DNA of 9,362 nt from an uncultured Eubacteriales bacterium (lineage in GTDB: Bacteria; Bacillota; Clostridia; Lachnospirales; Lachnospiraceae). Made by a program: the position numbers and the translations under genes. Positions 1 to 5,386 of this stretch are shown here, one piece after another. The notes beneath the pieces are model-generated. The model searched no databases. It saw only the letters and a program-made list of their open reading frames with translations, and was not told where the DNA came from. Numbering within the stretch: position 1 is the stretch's first letter; the number at the start of each line of letters is the position of its first letter. The stretch is from positions 1-9,362 of the forward strand of contig ONWK01000205.1 in NCBI GenBank assembly GCA_900321505.1, read 5' to 3'.

Positions 1-1
1 A

Positions 2-244
2 GCCAGATATGATAATACTCTTGCTGTTCACTTCGATAATGCCTGGAGGATGGCGGTCGGCCGTTTATCGTATACGCTGACTTTTACAGTGACCACTTTA
101 CTGCCTTTTATCTGGCTTTTTCTTTCTCCGGCAAGTTTCATATACGCTCTCCCATTCTGGATCCTCTTGGGAGGAGCGGGAATTGCTGCGGTCAATTCGT
201 TCTATCTGAGGAAAGTATTTGATGAACTTGAAAAAAACTCTTGA
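2..244 (+). CDS. YesL/DUF624-like integral membrane protein, C-terminal end
   Basis: The reading frame is open from the left edge (codon starting at base 2) to the TGA at 242-244, so this is the 3' end of a longer gene whose start lies outside the window. The visible 80 residues contain two hydrophobic segments, LTFTVTTLLPFIWLFL and FIYALPFWILLGGAGIAAV, and then the ending NSFYLRKVFDELEKNS. An FxNAxRMAVGRL-like entry, two membrane helices, and a final NSFxxRKxFD motif are the pattern at the C-terminus of YesL/DUF624 membrane proteins. In Firmicutes these are usually encoded beside carbohydrate ABC transporters and two-component systems. Their biochemical role is not settled. The internal ATG at base 50 could be mistaken for a start, but no ribosome binding site precedes it and the frame continues upstream. 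No terminator is seen between the stop and the tRNA genes. The family call rests on recalled motif resemblance only. Confidence 0.68.
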   Translation, partial: ARYDNTLAVHFDNAWRMAVGRLSYTLTFTVTTLLPFIWLFLSPASFIYALPFWILLGGAGIAAVNSFYLRKVFDELEKNS

Positions 245-259
245 AATAAAAGGTGGTTT

Positions 260-289
260 TTGTTATCATTGATATGTTCGGAATATGTC
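260..289 (+). promoter_or_regulatory. Weak candidate promoter for the tRNA pair
   Basis: TTGTTA (260-265) and TATGTC (284-289) are separated by 18 nt, and tRNA-Asn begins 23 nt further on. The -10 match is poor. An alternative, TTGATA at 269-274 with ATTACT at 292-297 (17 nt spacing), is equally plausible. Some promoter is expected here, because the upstream gene is a protein-coding gene and the tRNA transcript must start nearby or be read through. Confidence 0.25.
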
Positions 290-312
290 TGATTACTTTC
301 CGGATTCAGGAT

Positions 313-384
313 TCCTCGATAGCTCAATGGTAGAGCACTCGGCTGTTAACCGAGTTGTTGTAGGTTCGAGCCCTACTCGGGGAG
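313..384 (+). tRNA. tRNA-Asn (anticodon GTT)
   Basis: A complete cloverleaf can be drawn. The acceptor stem is TCCTCGA (313-319) with TCGGGGA (377-383), including one G-T wobble. The D stem is GCTC/GAGC (322-325, 333-336). The anticodon stem is CTCGG/CCGAG (338-342, 350-354) around loop CTGTTAA with anticodon GTT at 345-347. The T stem is GTAGG/CCTAC (360-364, 372-376) around loop TTCGAGC. The discriminator base is G384. The following bases are CTT, so the 3' CCA is not encoded and must be added by the CCA-adding enzyme. It probably shares a transcript with the downstream tRNA-Cys. Confidence 0.97.
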
Positions 385-491
385 CTTCCCATATTATACA
401 TGGGATTATTTTATGGCGTCATGATCGCTGCATTCGGATATAAGGGCTCCTCCCACCTTGCTAAGTTTGGTGGACTCAACCTTATACCTAA
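385..491 (+). other. Structured spacer between the two tRNA genes
   Basis: This 107-nt spacer is long for a tRNA operon and can fold in two places. A hairpin TCCCAT/ATGGGA (387-392, 400-405) is followed by TTATTTTA and could be a weak terminator or a processing signal. A second, nested structure has an outer arm TATAAGG (439-445) pairing with CCTTATA (480-486). That arm can extend by two further G-C pairs around a bulged A (436-437 with 487-488). An inner arm CCACC (453-457) pairs with GGTGG (469-473). No tRNA consensus (GTTCRANYC loop or complete D arm) can be fitted to it. An open frame on the opposite strand across this stretch has no supporting signals. Confidence 0.35.
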
Positions 492-562
492 GGTGCTGTA
501 GCCAAGTGGTAAGGCGTGGGACTGCAACTCCCTGATCATCGGTTCAAATCCGTTCAGCACCT
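492..562 (+). tRNA. tRNA-Cys (anticodon GCA)
   Basis: The acceptor stem is GGTGCTG (492-498) with CAGCACC (555-561), seven Watson-Crick pairs. The D stem is GCC/GGC (501-503, 513-515). The anticodon loop CTGCAAC (522-528) carries GCA at 524-526, on stem TGGGA/TCCCT with a T-T mismatch at its base. The T arm is ATCGG/CCGTT around TTCAAAT (543-549), also with one mismatch. The discriminator is T562, the U73 that cysteinyl-tRNA synthetase recognises. CCA is not encoded. A strong terminator begins 6 nt after the gene, so this is the last gene of the tRNA unit. Confidence 0.95.
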
Positions 563-567
563 CACAG

Positions 568-596
568 AGCATCGGAAGATAATCCGGTGCTTTTTT
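568..596 (+). terminator. Intrinsic terminator of the tRNA transcript
   Basis: AGCATCGG (568-575) pairs with CCGGTGCT (584-591) over 8 bp with one T-G wobble, around an 8-nt loop. The stem runs directly into a six-T run (591-596). Its position just after tRNA-Cys fits the end of the tRNA unit and insulates the c-di-GMP gene downstream. Confidence 0.9.
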
Positions 597-598
597 CA

Positions 599-627
599 TT
601 GTAACGGGAAATCTATAGTGGTAAAAT
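599..627 (+). promoter_or_regulatory. Sigma-A-type promoter of the PAS-GGDEF-EAL gene
   Basis: TTGTAA (599-604) and TAAAAT (622-627) are separated by exactly 17 nt, and TG at 619-620 gives an extended -10. Transcription would begin near 634. That leaves a leader of about 108 nt before the ATG at 742 and places a TTG-start alternative at 649 only about 15 nt into the RNA, with no ribosome binding site. Confidence 0.6.
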
Positions 628-633
628 ATGGCT

Positions 634-741
634 GGTACTAAGTTTTAATTGCCGCGGGCAATGAACCGGACAGACATGCTTGCATGCCCATTTGGCGAAA
701 GCCGCGAGGTATTTGACTTGAAACAGCAGGAGGGCCAGGCA
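634..741 (+). promoter_or_regulatory. Structured 5' leader, candidate cis-regulatory RNA
   Basis: Three compact hairpins lie between the predicted transcription start and the ribosome binding site: ATTGCC/GGCAAT (648-653, 657-662) with loop GCG; CATG/CATG (675-678, 683-686 allowing one offset) around a CTTG-type tetraloop; and GGC/GCC (694-696, 701-703) closing a GAAA tetraloop. A competing pairing of GGGCA (656-660) with TGCCC (685-689) would exclude the first two. GNRA-capped hairpins and alternative pairings occur in riboswitches, and c-di-GMP genes are often riboswitch-controlled in Clostridia. However, the c-di-GMP-I signature (GGGCAAACC, ACGCAAAGC) is absent. The frame remains open through this stretch, so it could instead be translated from TTG at 649, but no ribosome binding site supports that. 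Confidence 0.4.
728..733 (+). promoter_or_regulatory. Ribosome binding site fixing the start at 742
   Basis: AGGAGG lies 8 nt before ATG 742. No comparable site precedes the earlier in-frame candidates TTG 649 or ATG 661, so this site decides the start of the PAS-GGDEF-EAL gene. Confidence 0.8.
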
Positions 742-2481
742 ATGCAGGAGAAATTTTACGAAACCAATACCGGCGGAATGATCCCGACAGGACTGCCCGG
801 CGGTTTTTTTATTTATGAGGCCGGCGGAGATGAGAAGATCCTTTTTGCGGAGACAAATATAGTCAGGATGTACGGTTGTGAGGATTATGAAGATTTCCTC
901 AGATATGTCGGCGGTTCCTTCAAGGGAATGGTACATCCCGAGGATCTGCACCGGGTTGAGAACCAGATCATGGCTCAGACGGAGATCGGTGAAAAACGTC
1001 ATGATTATGTGCGTTACCGTATAAAAACCAAGCAGGGTGAGGAGAAATATGTTGAAGATTTCGGACATCTGCTCCACTGGATGAACGGTTCCAGTTTTTT
1101 CTATGTATTCATCATAGATGTTGATCAGAATGAATATTTCAACAGAAACCGGAATTCCTATGCCGAAGCGGAGATCCTTGCAAATAATCAGGATACCGAT
1201 CAGCTGACAGGCCTTTTCTCCATGTCATTTTTTTATCATAAGGTACAGATGATGCTTGCTTCACCGGAAAGCTGGAGGCAGGACATATCATTCATCCATT
1301 TTGATATACCGAATTTCAAGCTGTATAACGAGAGATACGGTTTCAAAAAGGGTGATGAGCTGCTGTGCGATCTTGCACGTGTCATCCGTGAAAATTTCAG
1401 CGGCGGGATCGTAGCGCGGTTTTCGGATGATCATTTTGTGGTATGCTGCTGCGGAAGAAGGGATTCGGTCATTCCGAAGGTGGAGGCTGTATACCGCGGC
1501 GTGCTGATGTCCGATGACCCCAATAAAAAGGTGAGGATCAAGGCCGGAATCTATCATATGGAGGACAGGCGTCCGGAGATCGGTCTTGCCTGCGACCATG
1601 CGAGACTTGCCTGCAACAGCATAAAGGGCAGACATGATCTGAATTACTGTGTATACGATGAAATGCTCAGGGATAATCTCAAAAAGCAGCAGTATGTGGT
1701 GGATCATATTGATGAAGCGATAGAAAAGGAATATATACAGGTATATTATCAGCCTGTGATCAGGGTAAATAGTGGTGAGGTCTGCGGCTACGAGGCTCTG
1801 GTACGCTGGAAGGATCCCAGGCTGGGAATGCTTTCACCCGGGGATTTTATAGAAACACTGGAGCAGTTCCATCTGATACATCTGGTTGATAAATATGTGA
1901 TCCGCCGGGTATGTAAGGATTATGTGATGCTTAAGGAGGCCGGAAAGCCGGTGGTTCCTGTATCCATCAACATTTCCAGGCTGGATTTCGAGCTCTGTGA
2001 CATCTTCGGTAAGGTTGAGGAGACACGGGCGGAATATGATGTCCCGAGAAATATGATCGACCTTGAGATCACAGAAAGCGCCCTTAATGACAACGTGGGC
2101 TTCATCAAGTCAGAGTGTGATAAAATGCGTAAGCTGGGCTATCATATCTGGCTGGATGATTTCGGCAGCGGTTATTCATCGCTGAATACCATCGTGGAAT
2201 ATCCCTTCGATGTAATGAAGCTGGATCTGGTCTTCCTCCGCAGTCTTGATAAAAATCCGAAGACCAAAAAGCTGATGGGCTACATCATCAGCGGAGCCCG
2301 GGGTATGGGGCTTTCTCCTCTCTGTGAAGGCGTTGAGACCGAAACACATTTCGAGATTTTAAAGGAACTGGGCTGTGAAAGAGCGCAGGGTTACTTCTTC
2401 GGAAAACCCATGCCGCTTGAAGAAGCCCTGGAAAATATCAGCAGAAAAGGGTTATCCTGGGAAAAGCAACCGGAGTCGTAG
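742..2481 (+). CDS. PAS-GGDEF(degenerate)-EAL protein, probable c-di-GMP phosphodiesterase
   Basis: A predicted cytoplasmic protein of 579 residues with no membrane segment. Residues about 10-135 look like a PAS sensor (GGFFIYEAGGDEKILFAE, then MVHPEDL and a core ending FFYVFIIDVD). Residues about 150-305 form a GGDEF domain beginning DQLTGL (153-158), but the signature loop reads SDDHF (228-232) instead of GGDEF. Both glycines and the Glu are replaced, so cyclase activity is unlikely. Residues about 325-570 are an EAL domain with the expected metal and catalytic positions: EAL 351-353 followed by VR, the Asn in SINIS, the Glu in EITES, DD 472-473 in DDFGSGYSS, Lys 493 in MKLD, the Glu in CEGVE, and Gln 549 in QGYFFGKP. 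It is therefore expected to hydrolyse c-di-GMP to pGpG, with PAS and the inert GGDEF as regulatory inputs. The PAS ligand is unknown. The start at ATG 742 is supported by AGGAGG 8 nt upstream. It is monocistronic, facing the ABC operon tail to tail. Confidence 0.93.
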   Translation: MQEKFYETNTGGMIPTGLPGGFFIYEAGGDEKILFAETNIVRMYGCEDYEDFLRYVGGSFKGMVHPEDLHRVENQIMAQTEIGEKRHDYVRYRIKTKQGEEKYVEDFGHLLHWMNGSSFFYVFIIDVDQNEYFNRNRNSYAEAEILANNQDTDQLTGLFSMSFFYHKVQMMLASPESWRQDISFIHFDIPNFKLYNERYGFKKGDELLCDLARVIRENFSGGIVARFSDDHFVVCCCGRRDSVIPKVEAVYRGVLMSDDPNKKVRIKAGIYHMEDRRPEIGLACDHARLACNSIKGRHDLNYCVYDEMLRDNLKKQQYVVDHIDEAIEKEYIQVYYQPVIRVNSGEVCGYEALVRWKDPRLGMLSPGDFIETLEQFHLIHLVDKYVIRRVCKDYVMLKEAGKPVVPVSINISRLDFELCDIFGKVEETRAEYDVPRNMIDLEITESALNDNVGFIKSECDKMRKLGYHIWLDDFGSGYSSLNTIVEYPFDVMKLDLVFLRSLDKNPKTKKLMGYIISGARGMGLSPLCEGVETETHFEILKELGCERAQGYFFGKPMPLEEALENISRKGLSWEKQPES

Positions 2482-2505
2482 GGTGCTGAACAGTTACAAC
2501 AATAG

Positions 2506-2555
2506 AAAAACGCGACATCGAGTAGGAGGCGGGTTCCGCCTCCTACTCGATCGCG
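2506..2555 (-). terminator. Terminator of the minus-strand ABC operon, between convergent genes
   Basis: A perfect 16-bp stem (2517-2532 with 2536-2551) has a 3-nt GTT loop. It extends by four more pairs, CGCG (2511-2514) with CGCG (2552-2555), past a 2-nt bulge (2515-2516). On the minus strand the stem is followed by TTTTTCTATT (complement of 2501-2510), the U-tract expected for termination of the ABC operon, whose last stop codon ends at 2567. On the plus strand the stem is followed by GATCGC repeats and no T run, so it would not be a classical terminator for the EAL gene. Confidence 0.85.
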
Positions 2556-2565
2556 ATCGCGATCG
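2548..2565. repeat. 18-bp GATCGC palindrome
   Basis: Bases 2548-2565 read the same on both strands and consist of GATCGC units in tandem, overlapping the 3' arm of the terminator stem. Three GATC sites and two copies of GCGATCGC fall within it. It could be a protein-binding or methylation site, or could simply help stabilise alternative folding of the terminator. No coding explanation applies on the plus strand. Confidence 0.6.
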
Positions 2566-2566
2566 T

Positions 2567-3313
2567 CTATTTCAGCACGTGACTTAGAAATTCCCGCAGC
2601 CGTGCATTTCGAGGATTTGTAAAAAGCACATTCGGCGGGGCGTCTTCCTGGATCATGCCTTTATCAATAAAGATAACCCGGCTGGAAACGCCCATGGCAA
2701 AGCCCATTTCATGGGTGACCACAACCATGGTCATGCCAAAGGCCGCCAGATCCTTCATGATACGGAGGACTTCGCCCACCATCTCGGGATCGAGAGCGGA
2801 GGTGGGTTCGTCAAAGAGCATGATCTCCGGCTTCATGGCAAGGGATCTTGCGATGGCTACACGCTGCTGCTGTCCGCCGGAAAGCTGAGAGGGATAATTA
2901 TCCGCCTTATCCTTAAGCCCCACACTATCCAGCAGCCTGAGAGCCTCCGCTTCGGCCTCTTCCTTACTCATAAGACCGAGATTTACGGGCGCGAGAGTGA
3001 TATTTGCCTTAACCGTCATATTTTTGAAAAGGTTGAACTGCTGGAATACCATTCCGATCCGCTCACGGATCTTTCGCTGTTCACTGTCGCTTCTGCCGGT
3101 GATCTCCTCCCCGTCCAGTTTAATACTTCCGCTGTCCGGTACCTCCAGAAGGTTGAGGGAGCGGATGAAGGTGGATTTACCGCAGCCTGAGGGACCGATA
3201 ACGGAGATCACTTCGCCCTTTCTTATATCCATTGTGATCCCTTTAAGGACCTCATTTCCGTCAAAGGATTTTTTCAGATCCTTTACGGATAAGAGTATTT
3301 GATTATCGCTCAT
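2567..3313 (-). CDS. Polar amino acid ABC transporter ATP-binding protein (GlnQ-like)
   Basis: A 248-residue ATPase of standard length for the polar amino acid uptake family, expected at the inner face of the membrane bound to the upstream-encoded permease. All motifs are present: Walker A GPSGCGKST (40-48), Q-loop Gln 91, signature LSGGQ (144-148) followed by QQR, Walker B IMLFDE (164-169), D-loop SALD (172-175), and switch His 201 in VVTHEMGFA. The sequence matches the GlnQ/HisP/ArtP group. Substrate identity cannot be read from the ATPase. Its start codon lies inside the end of the permease gene (11-nt overlap), with GGAGG about 10 nt upstream, so the two are probably translationally coupled. 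It is the last gene of the operon, and a strong hairpin terminator follows 12 nt after its stop. Confidence 0.95.
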   Translation of the reverse strand: MSDNQILLSVKDLKKSFDGNEVLKGITMDIRKGEVISVIGPSGCGKSTFIRSLNLLEVPDSGSIKLDGEEITGRSDSEQRKIRERIGMVFQQFNLFKNMTVKANITLAPVNLGLMSKEEAEAEALRLLDSVGLKDKADNYPSQLSGGQQQRVAIARSLAMKPEIMLFDEPTSALDPEMVGEVLRIMKDLAAFGMTMVVVTHEMGFAMGVSSRVIFIDKGMIQEDAPPNVLFTNPRNARLREFLSHVLK

Positions 3314-4826
3314 TTTTCTTCAGCCTCCTTTCCAGTTTGGACACAAGCGCCGAAAGCAGCAGGACTATAAGCAGATAGATCAGCGCTACGGCAAGCAGCG
3401 GAAGCAGCGGTTCATAGGTGATGCTGCGGATGATGTCGCCGCCCTTGGTAAGATCCTGCAGGCCGATATAACCTGCAATGGAGGTCTCTTTAAGCAGTGA
3501 AATGAATTCGTTTCCGATGGCAGGAAGCACGTTCTTCAAAGCCTGGGGAAGGATGATGTTCTTCATCATGGTAGAGTAGCTGAGGCCCAGACTCTTAGCT
3601 GCTTCAAACTGGCCTTCGTCGATCGACATGATACCTGAACGGATGACCTCGCAAAGGTAGGCGGAGGAATTAAGTCCGAAGGCTATGACCGCCACGAGGA
3701 TCTTATTGATATCTACGGAAGCGAAGATAACGAAGTAAATGATCAGCAGCTGTACCACCATGGGTGTGCCGCGGAATATCGTGACATAAAGCTTTGCAAT
3801 GAGATTCGGGATCTTCAAGGAACCGTTCTTGTCATGTCCCACGCGGATTAGCGCCAAAAGGAAACCGAGTACGGAGCCGATGATTATCGCGCATACGGTG
3901 ATGATCAGGGTATTCAGCAGACCCTGAAGAAGATATTCCCAACGGTTGTCCTTGATGAAGTTATTGTAAAGCTTGCCGGTAAAGCTCTGGGATTCCTTTA
4001 TCGCATCATTGTCCCTGACGATGATGACCTGCTTGGAGGTTGTGTAGGAATCGGAGAAATTGATCTGTTTTTTACGTTCGTCGGTTACGGTGAAGCCTGC
4101 AAGACCGATGTCAGCCTTGCCGGAGCTTACTGCATTTATTATGGAATCAAATTCCATATCCGTTACAACAAGAGTACGCCCCATGATATCTGCAGCAGCC
4201 CTGGCTATATCCACATCTATGCCGATGATGGTTCCGCCCTCATAGTACTCGTAGGGAGGGAACTGGGCATTTGTTGCCATTTTCAGGGGTTCGCCGTCAG
4301 TTACCGTTGAAACATAGGTGAAGGGCTCCGTCTCACCAGAAAGCTCATTGGGAATGTAGTTATTGATTATTTTTGTAAGTGTACCGTTATTCTGAAGGGT
4401 TTCCAGAGCATCATTGAATTCACGCAGCAGCTCCTCATTATCTTTGGCGATCACTGCGGCATATTCCTCTATGGTGAACTCTTCATCAAGGATCATGAGC
4501 TCGGTATTCTGTCTTACATAAGCCTTTGCAGGCTGCTGGTCTATGACTACACAGTCAAGCTTTCCCTGTTTCAGCGAGGATACGGCGTCCGCGCCTTTGT
4601 TGTACCTTTCTATCTTAGTGCCGGCTTCATCACCCTCCATGTCGGAGACATAGATATCTCCGGTGGTTCCCAGCTGTACACCTATGACCTTACCATCCAT
4701 GTCATCAACAGAAAAAACCCGGTTTTCCGGGACATTATTTCCGCAGGCGGTAAGGCCGAGGACTGCAAAAAGCAGCAGGCAGAACCCAAGCAGTTTCCTT
4801 TTTTGTTTTCTTACGATAGCAGTCAT
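3303..4826 (-). CDS. Lipoprotein substrate-binding domain fused to amino acid ABC permease, binding domain apparently permuted
   Basis: 507 residues. The N-terminus has basic residues, a hydrophobic stretch and lipobox LTAC with Cys 28, so it should be lipid-anchored with the binding domain outside the cell. Residues about 38-158 resemble the second half of an SBP_bac_3 domain: DMDGKVIGVQLGTTGD, then DAVSSLKQGKLDCVVIDQ, ending NGTLTKIINNYI. Residues about 179-275 resemble the first half: LKMATNAQFPPYEYY, GIDVDIARAA, DSIINAVSSGKADIGLAG, TVTDERKKQINFSDSY. The usual order is the reverse. Arg 251 (carboxylate contact in this family) and Asp 96 (ammonium contact) are both present, so binding is plausible. 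Residues about 296-500 are the BPD_transp_1 membrane part, with FRGTP (351-355) and the EAA loop (EAAKSLG from 408) that docks the ATPase. The start has AAAGGA 8 nt upstream. It sits 15 nt after the preceding gene and overlaps the ATPase gene by 11 nt. The substrate is probably a polar amino acid, not identified. Confidence 0.92.
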   Translation of the reverse strand: MTAIVRKQKRKLLGFCLLLFAVLGLTACGNNVPENRVFSVDDMDGKVIGVQLGTTGDIYVSDMEGDEAGTKIERYNKGADAVSSLKQGKLDCVVIDQQPAKAYVRQNTELMILDEEFTIEEYAAVIAKDNEELLREFNDALETLQNNGTLTKIINNYIPNELSGETEPFTYVSTVTDGEPLKMATNAQFPPYEYYEGGTIIGIDVDIARAAADIMGRTLVVTDMEFDSIINAVSSGKADIGLAGFTVTDERKKQINFSDSYTTSKQVIIVRDNDAIKESQSFTGKLYNNFIKDNRWEYLLQGLLNTLIITVCAIIIGSVLGFLLALIRVGHDKNGSLKIPNLIAKLYVTIFRGTPMVVQLLIIYFVIFASVDINKILVAVIAFGLNSSAYLCEVIRSGIMSIDEGQFEAAKSLGLSYSTMMKNIILPQALKNVLPAIGNEFISLLKETSIAGYIGLQDLTKGGDIIRSITYEPLLPLLAVALIYLLIVLLLSALVSKLERRLKKNER

Positions 4827-4841
4827 TTGTAACGTCCTTTC

Positions 4842-5321
4842 TTAAAGCAGTGCTTCGGCTATACGTGCCATGCGTTCATCGGCTATATGCCATACATCTG
4901 TGAGAGGCCACGGCAGATCGAGGATGTATTCCCTGTCACCCTTATCAAGTTTTTCCAGCTCCTGAAGGAAGCGTTCCCTCCCTGCATACAGCCGCCGGCC
5001 GAAATCGCAGCGGATATAAGGCTGCTCCGGCGCAGGTATCTCGGTTACCACCTGACGCATGGATACCCGTCCGTAGGGTCCCTCATCCTTAACATATGAG
5101 ACCTTACGCAGGCTTTCACCTGCAGGCTCCGTGAGTGAGATCCTGCCGGTTTCGATGTAATGCTTCCAGACCATTTCCGAGACACGCTTCTTTTCAGTAG
5201 GAAAGGAAAGCCGTACAGCGATCTCCGTTACGGTGAACCCGCAATCGGCAAGATGCCGTACAGCGTCCCCGCTGGCAGCATCATTTATGAAATTAGCCAG
5301 AGAATTCTCGAAAGTCCCCAA
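4842..5321 (-). CDS. Conserved-looking small helical protein of unknown function, first gene of the ABC operon
   Basis: I do not recognise a named family. From the TTG at 5321 it is 159 residues. The N-terminal 60 residues look helical, with a possible helix-turn-helix-like stretch (GDAVRHLADCGFTVTEIAVRL, shown here in part: GFTVTEIAVRL). The C-terminal half has conserved-looking motifs: YVKDEGPYGRVSMRQV, YIRCDFGRRLY, REYILDLPWP and VWHIADERMARI. There is no signal peptide or membrane segment, so it is probably cytoplasmic. An in-frame ATG at 5357 would add 12 residues, but it lacks a ribosome binding site and lies in the loop of a large hairpin. TTG 5321 has AAGGAG 7 nt upstream and is preferred. 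The gene ends 15 nt before the permease fusion gene, so all three form one operon, suggesting a regulatory or accessory role in amino acid uptake. That role is inferred from position only. Confidence 0.75.
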   Translation of the reverse strand: MGTFENSLANFINDAASGDAVRHLADCGFTVTEIAVRLSFPTEKKRVSEMVWKHYIETGRISLTEPAGESLRKVSYVKDEGPYGRVSMRQVVTEIPAPEQPYIRCDFGRRLYAGRERFLQELEKLDKGDREYILDLPWPLTDVWHIADERMARIAEALL

Positions 5322-5328
5322 AGTATAA

Positions 5329-5334
5329 CTCCTT
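5329..5334 (-). promoter_or_regulatory. Ribosome binding site supporting the TTG start at 5321
   Basis: On the minus strand AAGGAG (5334-5329) stands 7 nt before TTG 5321. It directly abuts the 3' foot of the leader hairpin at 5335-5386, forming the local palindrome CTCCTAAGGAG. Confidence 0.6.
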
Positions 5335-5386
5335 AGGAGCTGTTGATGGATAGCCATCTTTAAAAAGCTATTCTGTAACAGCTCCT
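5335..5386 (-). promoter_or_regulatory. Leader stem-loop in front of the ABC operon
   Basis: The outer arms AGGAGCTGTT (5335-5344, plus strand) and AACAGCTCCT (5377-5386) pair over 10 bp. An inner stem 5348-5354 with 5367-5373 adds 7 pairs with one G-T, separated by a 3x3 internal loop. The 5' arm in the RNA contains a second AAGGAG, and the 3' arm contains its complement CUCCU immediately before the real ribosome binding site. The ATG at 5357 lies in the apical loop. The arrangement could present or mask the ribosome binding site, or act as an attenuator. No T run follows, so it is not a plain terminator. Confidence 0.55.

Noticed and set aside
411..599. Minus-strand open frame across the tRNA-Cys gene
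   Set aside because: It is antisense to a tRNA and a terminator and has no coding support.
676..689. Cloning-vector polylinker trace (GCTTGCATGCC)
   Set aside because: Flanking restriction-site series are missing and the match is short; it is explained as a hairpin.
634..741. c-di-GMP-I (GEMM) riboswitch upstream of the EAL gene
   Set aside because: GGGCAAT followed by AACC is superficially close to GGGCAAACC, but the second core (ACGCAAAGC) and the matching 3' strand of the three-way junction are absent.
649..741. N-terminal extension of the EAL protein from TTG 649 or ATG 661
   Set aside because: No ribosome binding site precedes them, the TTG is only about 15 nt from the predicted transcription start, and the sequence does not look like part of a PAS domain. 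AGGAGG before 742 is decisive.
613..1077. 154-residue minus-strand open frame opposite the EAL gene
   Set aside because: It lies antisense to a well-supported gene, has no ribosome binding site and no family motif; treated as a shadow.
2553..2560. Cyanobacterial HIP1 (GCGATCGC) as evidence of cyanobacterial origin
   Set aside because: Only a local cluster of two overlapping copies is present, and all gene content points to Clostridia.
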